A stretch of DNA of 64,000 bases from Macropodus opercularis (GCA_030770545.1 CM061106.1:4180001-4244000), one strand, 5' to 3'; positions 44,949 to 58,144 are shown, counted from the stretch's first letter. Program-made: numbers and translations. Notes: generated by a model not told the origin, from the letters alone.

Positions 44949-47900
44949 ATGAATCAGTGTGAGGACAGAGAGGAGGGAGACCCTCCCTCTAAAACCACTC
45001 TGTGTGGGGACCATGAGAGCCAGACCAAAGCTCAGAGGTGAGATGACTGAGACCATCTGATGATTCTGTCTCCAAGTCACACACACTGTTTAAGATTCAC
45101 TATTATTGGTCATTGATGAAGGAAAGTCCACTGAATATGTGAGAGTCACTAAGTTGTTTTTCTATCAGGTCCCATCAAAGAAGAGAATCTGCTGAAGCTG
45201 GACCTGAACCCAGTTGTGTGTCTATCAAAAGTGATGGATCAAAAGGTCGTCTCATTAATTTTAAACAAGAAAATTTGTCACATGAAAAGTAAGTTAATAA
45301 CACTAATATTCAAATTTCACTGTTAAAATTAAAGTTTGAGTAAGTATAAATATATATAAGTGGTTTTTCTATTAGGTCCCATCAGAGACAAAAATCTGCT
45401 AAAGCTGGACCTGAACCCAGTTGTGTGTCCTTCAAGAGCAACCGGTCAAAGGACATTATTACTGATTTTAAAGACCAACCTGCATCAGAGTCAAAGTGAG
45501 TTGTTACCAGTTTGAATCAGGTTGAACAATCTGATGTAAACTTTCTATGATGATCAATAGTTGTGTTGTTTGTTTCTGTGAGTCAGTTGGTTTGTGTTTG
45601 AAGTGTTAATGTGAAGGAGAAGCTTTCTTCACTGTTCTTCCAGCAAACACTCTGATCATGGATCAAATCTCCAGCCAGCCAGTAGCTAAAGCTCTGATCC
45701 TGTAGAGGGTCACAGGGGCTGCTCCTCTTCTAATGAAGTGCTGACTTGCAGGCAGACGTCAAAGGAAGCAGCTGAACCACAAATGTTCAACTCTGATCAA
45801 ATCTGGTTATTGACGTTCTCTACGTGCAGATTTGGCTCAAATGTCTTCCAGCAGTAGGTTGAAGTTCCTGCTGTTAGACTTTAGTTGATGTTGTTGCAGT
45901 AAGTGGAGACGACTGTTTGTCCCCAGTGTCAGCACCAGAGCTGACGTCTGAACTTTGATGTAGGATCCAACAATGAATGAATGGAGGAAGTGGTTCAATG
46001 TTACTAGTGTGAGCAGCAGCTCTGCCTCAGACTCACACAGTTCAACACATTCCCACTGGGAGCTGCCCAGTACAACCAGTCTGATCCCAGCAGACTCTGT
46101 CTCTAGACGCCTTGTTCCAACACGTCAGCATTGTTCAGTGAGGGAGGCAGAGATAGATGTTGTTCAGAGCTGCTGAGACTGTGACAGTAAAGCTTCACCG
46201 CTACAGGGAGTCTCTGACTCACTGCTCACATCAAGCATCACTTCATGGACCTTTACCTTGTGTGTGTCTCTGTGTGGACTCACATCATGTGAGCTCATTC
46301 TTCATGGTTCCTCCACAGAGTGGACCAGCAGAGCTCAGAGGTTCCCAGTGGTCAGTCTGCCCAGCAGCACCAAACACACCTGGACTCCATGTTTATGGTC
46401 TGTACATGGACAACCACTACTTTCATCTGTTGTGTTCAATCGTCTCCATGCTGCACTTTTACACCAGTGGATTGTCAGTGTGTCCAACATGGATCTGATG
46501 TTTGGCTCCATGCTTTTAGTTGGATGGTGTCATTCATAGAGTTTCTGTTCCAGCTGCTGGAGGACAACATTGTCACGTTTGTGAAGAAGGAGCTGAAGAA
46601 GATCCAGAAGGTTCTGAGTCCAAATTACCCAGAATGCTTAGAGAGTCAGAGGGAGGATGAGGAGGCGTTGGATGGTGAGGATGAAGAACAGAGGAGGAGC
46701 AGCAGAGACGCATTTCTGAAGATCACACTGAACTTCCTGAGGATGATGAAGCAGGAGGAGCTGGCTGACTGTCTGCAGAGCAGTAAGAGGATTTATCTCA
46801 ACGTTTAGCATCACACACACAGTCACACATTTACTATTGTCATTCTGTCATTAAATGTAACAATAATAATTATTTCTTGCCTGTTCATTCAGGATCTTCT
46901 GCTGCAGTTTGTCAGCGTCAGTTTAAATCTCAGCTGCAGCAGAAGTTCCAGTGTGTGTTTGAAGGCATCGCTAAAGCAGGAAACCCAACCCTTCTGAACC
47001 AGATCTACACAGAGCTCTACATCACAGAGGGAGGGACTGGAGAGGTCAACCATGAACATGAGGTCAGACAGATTGAAGCAGCCTCCAGGAAACCACACAG
47101 AGCAGAAACAACCATCAGACTAGAAGACGTCTTTAAAGGCTCAGTTAGAAGAGATGGACCCATCAGAACCGTGGTGACCAAGGGAGTGGCTGGCATTGGG
47201 AAAACAGTCCTGACACAGAAGTTCACTCTGGACTGGGCTGAAGGCAAAGCCAACCAGGACGTACACTTCACGTTTCCATTCACCTTCAGAGAGCTGAACG
47301 TGCTGAAAGAGCAAAAGTTCAGCTTGGTGGAACTTGTTCATCACTTCTTCACTGGAACCAAAGCAGCAGGAATCTGCAGCTTTGAACAGTTCCAGGTCGT
47401 GTTCATCTTGGACGGTCTGGACGAGAGTCGACTTCCTCTGGACTTCCACCAGACTGAAACCCTGACTGACGTCACAGAGTCCACCTCAGTGGATGTGCTG
47501 CTGACAAACCTCATCAGGGGGAAGCTGCTTCCCTCTGCTCGCCTCTGGATCACCACACGACCTGCAGCAGCCAATCAGATCCCTCCTGGGTGTGTTGACA
47601 TGGTGACAGAGGTCAGAGGGTTCACTGACCCACAGAAGGAGCAGTACTTCAGGAAGAGGTTCAGAGATGAGCAGCAGGCCACAACCATCATCTCCCACAT
47701 GAAGACATCACGAAGCCTCCACATCATGTGTCACATCCCAGTCTTCTGCTGGATCACTGCTACGGTTCTGGAGGATCTGCTGAGAACCAGAGAGGGAGGA
47801 GAGCTGCCCAAGACCCTGACTGAGATGTACATCCACTTCCTGGTGGTTCAGACCAAAGTGAAGAGCATAAAGTACGATGGAGGAGCCGAGACAGATCCAC

Positions 47901-50900
47901 ACTGGAATAAAAAAAACAGGAAGATGATTGAGTCTCTGGGAAAAGTGGCTTTAGAGCAGCTGCAGAAAGGAAACCTGATCTTCTACGAGTCAGACCTGAC
48001 AGAGTGTGGCATCGATGTCAGAGCAGCCTCAGTTTACTCAGGAGTGTTCACACAGGTCTTTAGAGAGGAGAGAGGACTGTACCAGGACAAGGTGTTCTGC
48101 TTCGTCCACCTGAGTGTTCAGGAGTTTCTGGCTGCTCTTCACGTCCATCTGACCTTCATCAACTCTGGAGTCAATCTGCTGTCACAGCAACAATCAACGT
48201 TCCAGGAATCTAAAACAAGAGCAGACAAATCTGCAGAGACACGTTTCTACCAGGACGCTGTGGACCAGGCCTTACAGAGTCCAAATGGACACCTGGACCT
48301 GTTCCTCCGCTTCCTCCTCGGTTTTTCACTGCAGACCAATCAGACTCTTCTACAAGGTCTGATGATCCAGACAGGAAGTAGATCACAGACCAATCAGGAA
48401 ACAGTCCAGTACATCAAGGAGAAGCTCAGTGAGGATCTGCCTGCAGAGAGAAGCATCAACCTGTTCCACTGTCTGAATGAACTGAATGATGGTTCTCTAG
48501 TGGAGCAGATCCAACAGATCCTGAGATCAGGACGTCTCTCCATACATGGACGTCTCTCCACTTGTAAACTGTCTCCTGCTCAGTGGACGGCTCTGGTCTT
48601 CATCTTACTGTCATCAGTAGAAGATCTGGACGTGTTTGACCTGAGGGAATACTCTCGTTCAGAGGAGGCTCTGCTGAGGCTGCTGCCAGTCGTCAAAGCC
48701 TCCAACAAAGCTGTGTAAGTCCTCACATGACTGAAATGTGTATCAACAGCCTGGAGTTGTCCTCAGCCAGAGACGTCTGCAGCTGAGCTGAATGATCCAT
48801 CTACACATTAGACACATTAACAGCTTGAACGTGTGTTAATAGAACTAAAACCTGTAGAAGTGAGACAACACACTGGAATCATGGAAACAGATTCCAGACA
48901 GTTGAGAGTAACAGCAACAGCAGAGGAGAGTGAACATCAGTAGTTCAGTCAATGACTGAGTCTCTGGCTCCTTCCTGAACCTTGAATAATAACTAACAGG
49001 ATGATCAAGGCACCTGGTCACTGACCTTTGACCCCTGCCTCCTTTCTGTTATGCAGGTGGTCACATGGTGGTTAGATGTTGGCCTATAGCTGCTAGTTCT
49101 CCAGGGTTGAGAGACGGTTTGTTCAGTGAAGGTTTGACCACAGCAGCCTGAAAAGCCTGAGCTACGTAGCAGAGACTGGTTGGTTGGATTCAATGTGGAC
49201 GTGCTGATGAACAGAAGAACTTCTTTGAGTGAACTAGTTGGGATTGAGTCTAAGAGACAAGCAGTCAGACAGAGTCACCAGCAAATGAACCAATGTCTCT
49301 AATGGTTCCAATGTTCTAAGTAAAGAAATCCATGAAGTCACTGCTGCTGGTGTTTGAAGCTGCTCTGGGTCAACACAGCATCACCTTTATTTAGTGATGT
49401 CCACAGAGAAACAGTGAGCAGGTTTCTGTCCCATGGGTCACTGATAGTCCAGGAAGCAGTGGCCTCTCTGAGCCAGTACCCACACTCCTGATGGTTTCTC
49501 TCTGTCTCTGACTGTTTTTCAGGCTCAGTGACTGTAACATCTCAGAAAGAGGCCTTGAAGCTCTGTCCTCAGTTCTCAGCTCCCAGTCCTCTAGTCTGAG
49601 AGAACTGGACCTGAGTAACAACAACCTGCAGGATTCAGGCGTGAAGCTACTTTCTGCTGGACTGGAGAGCCCACAGTGCCATCTGGAAAGTCTCAGGTCA
49701 GGATGTGTCCAACGTGTAAACGATGAGCTACAGCCTCACTGTTATTTTACATTTGGTTTATCACATCTCTCTTCAAATACATTGAACACGTAGGGTTTCT
49801 AGTGTCTGTAGTTAAGGCCACATTTGGTTTGGTTTAAATAAAAAGACACAGACAGGAAATAAATCTAATGATAATCTGTTATTACAAAATCTATAAAGGC
49901 ATAATATATAATATTTATATAAAGGCAGCACATTTGACTAATTCACCACAGAGATATTGTTGCAGTAGCTCAAACCAGACCAGGGCAGGGCCCAGATGCA
50001 GAAAGAGACGGAGACCAATCTCAAGGGACCAGATATTAGTTCAGATAACAGAGAAGGACAAACACTGTGGAACCAGAACGGAAACTGCAACACTTTGCTT
50101 TAAAGCATTCACAGTGATAAAGATTAGAATAACAATACTGTGAATGCCTAACAGCAGTGGATGAAGGATCTGTGGCACCGCTCCTTCCTACACTGACTCT
50201 GGATCAGTCTCCACTGAAGGAGCTGCTCAGAGCCTCCACTGTCTGATGCAGTGGCTGAGAAGCATTGAATACTTAGTATAACACTGAAAGAATGAGACTC
50301 CAGTAGCTCTGAAAGTCAAGAAACATTCAGCTACAGACCAGTGCAGAGATGTTTCAGTCCCAACCATTTGAATACAGGATCCAATGAGGTGAAACCAGAC
50401 ACAACTCAAACCAACACAAACCAAAACACTTCCCACCTGGAAAGAACAGAGAAAAATCCCTTGTGATCCATGTGAAGTGAACCATTTTTTTTGTCTGTGG
50501 GCTTTTAAACGTGAACATCACTGATCAGGACAAATCTGACTAATAATGATTCATCTACACCATAGGTGTCAAACTCTCTCAAATTTGGCCCGCCGGTAAT
50601 TATCATGTACCGCTAATACTACAAATCCCAGAATTCTCTGTTGGCGTTTTGGTGGCGTCAATCGCGAGAGGACCCATTAACGCCCACTCCTTCTGTTGAC
50701 CATAGTCATAGAGACCTTATGCTAATACTAGCATCGTGCTACTCCTCCCAAAATGGCTAAAAGAAGCGCTAACAATATTGTTTTCCTAATCTTTATTATC
50801 ACTGTGAACGCTATGAAGTGAATGTAGACACTTGTCTACTTGCTCACTGTTTACCGGAGCGGCCGCTTCTGGGCCATTGAACGCCTCATCTTTCTGCCTG

Positions 50901-52730
50901 ACTCGCGGAGCAGAAGAGACAGATCGATCGTTTTCAACTCGCTGGGAATTCTACAATTTTCAGTCTTTGGACATGAAAGTCGCAGATTAAAGTATCGGCT
51001 TTCGGGTGGTGTTTGTGATTCGTGTTACGGGTTTGCTGCAACGAGACCGGTCAACGGGCTTCGCTTTCCTCTGCGAATCACCACAGCTACAGCAGTCAGT
51101 TGTCAATGACTTCTGCTTGTTGTAACAATGCTTTTAAAACTTCAGTAATGTCAGGAAAGTCCTGCAAAATTCTATCAACACGTTTTAGGCGTTTTCTATA
51201 CTTTTACTGTTTGGATCAACTCAACTGAGTTTTCTTTAATCATTTAATTATAAATACCTATTTAATATTACTTCATTACTTTTTACTTGTTCTGAACATG
51301 TTTAGCTCTTTTTTAACCACTTGTATTTTTCTTAAACTACCTTTAAGAACTTTTTAAACTCTCCAGCTACAGTCAACGGTTCTTGGGAATAAATTCAGCA
51401 TTACAGCATTCACAGAGCATTTTCTTACGGAAATAGTCTAGTTTAGTATTAAGCTGTGCTTGTTCCATATCCACTTTTTTTCAGTAAATATCAATGTTGG
51501 CCCGCGACTTCGTTCCAGTTTTCAATTTTGGCCCACTGTGTATTTGAGTTTGACACCCCTGATCTACACGATGAGACACTGAATGGTTTCAAGCTGAGTC
51601 TTTGTTTTCTACTGTTTCATCTTTGGTTCTTTATTCAGTTTGAGTCGCTGCAGGTTGTCAGAGATCAGCTGTGATTCTCTGGCCTCAGCTCTGACGTCCA
51701 ACCCGTCACATCTGACTCAACTGGACCTGAGTGAAAACAACCTGCAGGATTCATCAGTGAAGCATCTGTGTGGTTTTCTGGAGAGTCGTCACTGTCGACT
51801 GGAGACTCTGAGGTCAGACTCCATGTTTTAGTTCTGTGTAGATTAATGTGATGTGAACGTTGTGCTGACGCTAAACTGCAGACATGAGGCTGATGTTCTA
51901 CTGATCCACACTGAGGGTCTCCATGGCAACGTCTGCTTTCTTCTTCTGCGGTTTAGCCCATTCACTGTTTGTTTTATTTTTTATTCAATTCTTGTTTCAC
52001 TATTTTATTCATTTTTTTTTATGTTTAATCAGTCAGAAAATATCAAATCTGTGACCAGTAGCTAAGTGTAGTAACACTTTTCTACTGTTTCATCTTTGGT
52101 TCTTTATTCAGATTGAGTCACTGCAGGTTGTCAGAGATCAGCTGTGATTCTCTGGCCTCAGCTCTGAAGTCCAACCCATCACATCTGACACAACTGGACC
52201 TGAGCTACAACAAGCTGCAGGATCAATCAGTGAAGCATCTGTGTGGTTTTCTGGAGAGTCCTCACTGTCGACTGGAGACTCTGAGGTCAGACTCCATGTT
52301 TTAGTTTTGTGTAGATTAATGTGATGTGAACGTTGTGCTGACGCTAAACTACAGACATGAGGCTGATGTTCTACTGATCCACACTGAGGGTCTCCATGGC
52401 AACGTCTGGTTTCTTCTTCTTTGGTTTACTCCGTTCACTGTTATTTTTAGTTTCTAAACTTCTACTTCCGGAAGCATCTTCAGCTCCAAACACACGATGA
52501 GACACTGAATGGTTTCAAGCTGACTCTTTGTTTTCTACTGTTTCATCTTTGGTTCTTTATTCAGATTGAGTCGCTGCAGGTTGTCAGAGATCAGCTGTGA
52601 TTCTATGGCCTCAGCTCTGAAGTCCAACCCGTCACATCTGACTCAACTGGACCTGAGTGGAAACAGCCTGCAGGATTCATCAGTGAAGCCTCTTCGTGAC
52701 CTGGTCCAGACTGTCTATTGTTGGCTCTGA
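44949..52730 (+). CDS. NLRC3-like receptor (fish NLR-C), 10 exons
   Basis: Ten exons join in phase: 44949-45037, 45169-45288, 45376-45495, 46319-46397, 46554-46782, 46893-48714, 49523-49696, 51639-51812, 52112-52285 and 52565-52730, giving 1048 residues with no stop. Exons 1-3 encode a linker with duplicated AGPEPSCVS units. Exon 5 encodes a helical segment starting LLEDNIVTFVKKELKK. Exon 6 holds FISNA (from about residue 214), then NACHT with Walker A GVAGIGKT (310-317) and Walker B FILDGLDE (383-390), through to EEALLRLLPVVKASNKAV. Exons 7-9 are 174-bp exons, each one LRR pair (LxxCxLSE...LDLS). Exon 10 is an LRR exon that ends early at TGA. No B30.2 domain is seen. The protein should be a cytosolic NTPase sensor; roles in fish immunity are inferred. 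A hAT element sits 77 bp before exon 8. Confidence 0.92.
50553..51569 (+). mobile_element. non-autonomous hAT element, copy 2 (with 8-bp target duplication)
   Basis: The element spans 50561-51561 and is flanked by a perfect 8-bp duplication 'atctacac' (50553-50560 and 51562-51569). Ends 'cataggtgtcaaactc' and 'gagtttgacacccctg' are the same as in copy 1 at 15180. Body sequences match closely, but this copy lacks about 80 bp of GGCCCG-rich sequence near the left end and about 140 bp around the tRNA-like segment. It lies in intron 7 of the NLR gene, immediately upstream of an LRR exon. Confidence 0.93.
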
Positions 52731-53070
52731 GGTCAGTAGAGGTTGGAGTCAGTCTGTGCTGCTTCCATCAGTCTTGTTAACTCAGTTAGTGTCACAGCAG
52801 AGATTCCAGTGTTTGCTGTAAAGCTCCAACCTTCTCAGTGAAGCTGTGACAGAAAGACAGAGACAGAGAGAACAGTCAGCATCAGATCAGCCAGAAGCTT
52901 GTTGTGATCATGAAGACGTTGTGTCAGCTGATGTTTCCAAGCAGAGAAGATGTTGGTCACCACACAGTTATTCTGTCTTTCATGGACCAACAAGACATTG
53001 TCACTAAACTGATGACTCATTGGGAAGTATCACAATGAAACTAGATGAGACTGAACCATGACCAGAAATG
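52731..53070. other. 3' flank of the NLR gene
   Basis: Follows the stop. A GT donor ('gaggtcagt') overlaps the stop, where other LRR exons would splice. No further LRR or B30.2 exon is visible. Confidence 0.45.
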
Positions 53071-53459
53071 TCCCACTGACCTTAGATCTGCTCTTAGTGA
53101 GTCAGTGTGATGCTCCACTGACCTTAGATCTGCTCTTAGTGAGTCAGTGTGATGCTCCGCTGACCTTAGATCTGCTCTTAGTGAGTCAGTGCGATGCTCC
53201 ATTGACCTTAGATCTGCTCTTAGTGAGTCAGTGTGATGCTCCGCTGACCTTAGATCTGCTCTTAGTGAGTCAGTGCGATGCTCCATTGACCTTAGATCTG
53301 CTCTTAGTGAGTCAGTGTGATGCTCCACTGACCTTAGATCTGCTCTTAGTGAGTCAGTGTGATGCTCCGCTGACCTCAGATCTGCTCTTAGTGAGTCAGT
53401 GTGATGCTCCACTGACCTTAGATCTGCTCTTAGTGAGTCAGTGTGATGCTCCACTGACG
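53071..53459 (+). repeat. 42-bp minisatellite, about nine units
   Basis: Nine units of a 42-bp sequence contain 'gatctgctcttagtgagtc', with small variants (ccactgacc, cgctgacc, ccattgacc; tgtgatg or tgcgatg). Because 42 is divisible by 3 and the unit lacks stops in some frames, both strands carry long repetitive ORFs of a 14-residue unit. I treat these as artefacts. Confidence 0.93.
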
Positions 53460-56173
53460 TGTGCTCACATGTGTGGATATGTGTGTGATGTCAGTTGGTG
53501 TCATTTGTCTCATTAGTGTAGACAGAATGACTTTTGCCTTAATGTGAGCAACATCTAGTTTGGTCCAGGGCAGAGCTTTATCTTCAGCAGTAGGGGGCAG
53601 TGGAGGCTGTGGTTTGGACCAGCGTGAGTTTCTGTGTCCTTCATACCGGAGGAGAACTCAGCCAAGTGAAGCCACGTTTCCCGTGTGTCATCGTCTCTTT
53701 CCTGTGTTTCAGGATCTGTATCTGTCTACAGATGCTGCAGCTGGTACCTGTGACATGAGCTGAATATGTCCATGAAGCGCTGGTTAGAAATGTTGACACA
53801 TGGAGCCATGAAACCACTACGCTCTTCAGAAGTTCTCTCCAACGAAGCATTGTTCATTTCCCATCTCCTCCCTTCCCTCACTGCTCAGTCTCAAGGTCAA
53901 CTACAGGCCAGGACTGTTCCTTCCTTCAGGAGAAAACCCGTCTCTTCACTGACTCTGACGCGTCCTCCATCGCCTGCTGCAGAAGATGCCCCACAACTGT
54001 TTGACAACTCAGGCTGTCAGTGATGAGAGAAGCCGCATATTGCATCTAATTTCCCACCAGCCAGTTACAGCTCACAGGCCTTTTCAGAAGACCAGACTTT
54101 TTCCTCAACTCATATAAAAAGAGTGTGATCATCATCATAACAATAAAGATGTTGTCAAAACTCAACATTAAGATATTTGAGGAGTTTGAGTCCTTGAAGA
54201 ACTGAAATCCTCAGAACAAGGTTTGGATGGAATCTGTGATGGACAAGACAAACTAGTTGGAGCCTCTGTGTCAAAGACTGAGACAAGTATTTACACACCT
54301 TTCAGTACCAGCCTCGTTCTCTCAAAGTGTCTATTGTGTCTAAAAACACAACATTAAAACAATTCCAGTATTATTTTTCAATTTTTAATAACCTGTGTAT
54401 TCATTTACACATAATAAACCAGAGTTCCTTTAAAAACTTGGTTCTGTCAGAACAAACCTTCTGTTAAACGTGTCTTGATGCTTCTACAACTTGGTGAATT
54501 AAATCTCAGTCGGAAGTTGTTCGGTATCTTCTTAACGTTGTGCCAAGGAGGCAGACGATGTTTTTAGCTCAGTTCTTAGTGACAGTGTGGTTCTTATTCA
54601 TCTAGACCAATTTAGGAAAAGATTTAACTAGATATTAAATAAAGCCTGATGAAAAAGCACAAGATCCAACACCTTAGCAATTCCACGGTGAAAAGACTCA
54701 TCGAATGACACAACAAATCGCTAACATAAATTAAACCTTTCCTTAAAAACGTCCCCTGAGGAAGTGACGTTTCACAGAACGTGTCCAGTTCATTCCCTCT
54801 GCATCTAAAACAAGTTAAAATGAGAGGAGAGAAGGAAAAGCTGCGAAAACACACGAGATTCTGTAAGATCAGTTGAGAATTCAGCAAAGGCGATGCAGTT
54901 AGAAGGAAACAGCAGCTTATTAGACTGTATAACACTAATATACAAAAACTGTACAAAACCTTATGCACAAAAACACAATCACCCATCTCACACTCTGGAG
55001 AGCACAGAGGATCACAAACACAAAACACAGCTGACATCCTGAGTCTATGAAGGAACAACTTGGAAGCTTTGTTGCGTTGGTGGATATTCTCCACAAAGAG
55101 TCCAGCTCTGCTCCACGAGAACAAAAAGTGACGTTGCATGAGTCAGAATTAGAACAAAGCATTAAATAAGGAAAAGCAAACCATCCACTCAATAGTTACT
55201 AAAAGAGGGACCATCACTCATGATCCCCACAACATATATACCGTAAGACTTTTAAAGGCTTTTATCAGCACGTATATACATCAGAACTAGATCCATCCAC
55301 CTCAGCCATAGAAACGTTCTCACATAAACTTGAATGGCCAAAGTTAAACCAAACACAAGCTTCAACTCTGGACTCATCGCTTTCCCTGGATGAGCTTTGC
55401 TGAGACCAACTGCACCATTGGTCACTAGGGACACGAACCCATTTCGGCTGCTTGTTTAAATGTTGTTCTAGTAGAATCATGTTTTCTGTGTTTGGTTTTT
55501 AAACAGTGTTGTTCTGATTGATGTCCTGCCTTATTCTCAGACGTCCTCAATAAAACTAGTTCACATCAGTGTCTCTGATCAGTGTGAAGTTCAGATGAAA
55601 CATCTGTATCAGGATTCTTACTGGAGGTTGAACTGGTCTCCTGGTGAGGCTGGGTCAGCAGGTTGAGCTCTCCTCTCTGCAGATCAAAGCATCTGATGTT
55701 GGAAACATGAATGGTGTGAAACCCAAGTTCAGCTGAATCTGATGTTAAGTCTGGCTGATTCTGGATCAGTTCTATTCTCACAGGTTCATGACTCCACTGT
55801 CTCTGTCTCGCTACATCAGTTCAACCGGATTCTTTGAGCAGGTCCACACTGAACCCAGCAGGACGTCTCTCCAACGTGTTAAAAGCAGCGATTTCAGTCT
55901 AGAGTTTGTCTTTCTCTCTCTTTATCTGTCTGTCTGTCCCTAACCCACTTCTGTCTTTCTTTCTCTCTTGTGGTTTCTCTCTGTTCGTCCCTGTGAGAAT
56001 TTAGAATAAAAATCTAAACCTGAGAGCTGTTTCACACAAACTGCAGGGTCGGCCAGGACCAACTTAGGCTGAGCTCCACTAAACCTAAACTCAACTGAAG
56101 AGTTCCAGTGGAAGAGGGGACGAGCTTTAGCAGCTGGAACATGAGATGTGTTCAGTGAAAGCACAGTTTAGTC
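53460..56173. other. non-coding, nothing recognised
   Basis: A 171-residue minus-strand ORF (55139-54624) is Ser/Leu/Phe-rich without domains, and an 85-residue plus ORF (53766-54023) has no context. A TC-rich microsatellite-like stretch lies near 55905-55985. No gene is supported. Confidence 0.4.
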
Positions 56174-56900
56174 CAGGGGTGAGGAAACGTTTGGACTCAC
56201 AGGCCACAGTGGGTTTAAAGTTTGACAGAAGGACCAAGAACAGATTGACACAACATCAATATATGGAAAAACAGCACAGACACCACACGTCTGAACTGAG
56301 GGAGACACTGGAACAAGATCCTGTCACGTCCAGACAGGAGGTTTATGAGGCAACATGAAGGAAACACTTACTTTGTCACAGTGTGTTTGCTCCTATCAGT
56401 GTATGAACATGTTCATTCACTAGATTTATGGAACGTCTGTGTAATGAATGATATGATGAACAAAACAATGCATCTAATAACATGAATACATGTACTTAAC
56501 CAAAGTTACTGCAGATGCAACCATCAAAGTCATTCATTCACGTTTTAATCCCTGTCACTAAAGTCACCTACACATGAAAGGCTTCATTTGATGACACAGC
56601 AGAGTCTCATGTTCAGTTTCAGTGGGAACAGTGTTGTTGGTCTCCTGTTTTATCAGAGCATCAAAGGCTGGAGTTAGTTTAGTTGGAGCCTAGATCTGAG
56701 GTGTTGCTCAGTTAAACTGGGTCAGTGATTGGCTTTGTTGATGTTCATGACGCTGAACGTTTGCTCACATACGTAGGTGGAGTCAAACAACGTCAGCTTC
56801 CTCTGAGACGTCCAGGTTTGGAAACGTGGCTTCGTTAAGAGAAGCGTGGAAGTTCAGGTTAGAGACTGAACCTCTACTTTAAGATGGACTCAGGCTGGAG
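56174..56900 (-). mobile_element. autonomous-type hAT relic with transposase C-terminus
   Basis: The left edge at 56174 reads 'caggggtgaggaaacg' then 'ggccacagtgggtttaaagtt', a hAT terminal sequence. On the minus strand at about 56880-56620 the frame reads LTLFDSTYVCEQTFSVMNIN then KANH and later EQHLRS, the hAT dimerisation region (FgSTYxCEqtFSxMNxxKs) of ZBED/GTF2IRD2-type transposases. Stops and shifts kill it. The other end was not located. Confidence 0.75.
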
Positions 56901-58144
56901 ATGGATCAGGTCCAACTGCTGCTCTGGTGACAGAGGACAGGACACCAGCTGAAGAGTCTTTATAGTTTTTCAACGCTAGAATTATCTGCAGGTCGACCAG
57001 TGATTTATTTCATTTTTCTGTCGCCTTTTTCTACGCTCACGCTGACCCGACAGAGCAGCAGTCATTGAACATCACATGTCCATCTACACTGGCTTTTCCT
57101 CACGTCATGACCACAGTGAACCAAACACTCGTCGTCTCGTCTGTTCTTGGCTGCTTGAGTCACCTTCGCTCAGTCTCACTTCTGATCTGTGTATTCAAGC
57201 CAGTGTCTATTGCAGCTCGGTGCCAGATGGAGCAGCGTCATCCTCCGTTCTCCATTCAGGAGAATCCTCTGACAGCTTCCTGCCACCTGGTACCCACTAC
57301 AACTCCCATGAGCCTAGAGGACGTCATCATCAGTGGGTCACTTTGACTCAATTTAATAAACACTTTATTTTTGGGAACTGTAGTGGATTTTTATCAATAT
57401 GACTGATGAAGAAATCACAAAGTTATCTTTGTCATTTTTTTTCAAGCTTGAAAGGTACAAGTCCCAAACTGAGCACAAAGCAGACAGTTGTACGAATGTT
57501 TTCTCTTCTGCAGGATATATTGACATTTAAACATGAGCAGAAAAAACAGGAAACTTTCTATGGGTCGCTAACCTAGAGCTGCACTTCCTCTTTCTAGCAA
57601 GCAACGGCCTGAACTTTCTACACATGGACCTCTGAACTACAAATGACCTTTTCATACAGAGCATGAAAGACAAGAAACGTCTGTCACCTCTGGCTGCTCT
57701 CTGTACAGGATAGTTTAGGCATCGTATGACTAAGTAACATGCATTTCAATAGAATTTAATAATTAGTGGTGCTGATGAAAATGTATTCAAGTCTGCACTT
57801 GGGAACACTGAAAGTGTCAAATGGTATTATCTGCCTCTTCAAACATCAGCACATCTCTATTGCTCAAACTAAATGTGTTTAAATAACAGCAGTAATATTG
57901 GTAGTGAGACAGCGTCACAGAACTGTAATTTCGACAGTTGTTTATTAAGTATTTCAAACATTATTATTACCTGTTTTCTGGTCCAGTTTAACTGGGCTGC
58001 ATATGACATCATTTTTTTGTTTTATAAAATTACATATGCAATAATAATAACAACAATAAACTATTTATTACTGTGTAAACACTGGTCAGATGCCTTAACA
58101 ATCTGAAACTTCTTCTAAAGTTAAAATCTGTACATATTCACCAG
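56901..58144. other. non-coding, nothing recognised
   Basis: An ORF pair at 57065-57402 precedes an AATAAA at about 57355 but shows no domain. The rest is AT-rich. Confidence 0.4.

Noticed and set aside
46157..46539. ORFs of 113 and 93 residues (+) inside the NLR gene
   Set aside because: They cross intron sequence and other frames around exon 4; the in-phase exon is 46319-46397.
46889..47902. Several minus-strand ORFs opposite the NACHT exon
   Set aside because: Antisense shadows of a long coding exon.
53041..53516. Long ORFs of 137 (-) and 152 (+) residues
   Set aside because: Both are products of the 42-bp tandem repeat reading open on the two strands; there is no start context, splice site or domain.
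54624..55139. 171-residue minus-strand ORF
   Set aside because: Low-complexity hydrophobic/Ser composition, no signal of a family, no neighbouring exons, and an AT-rich setting; likely chance.
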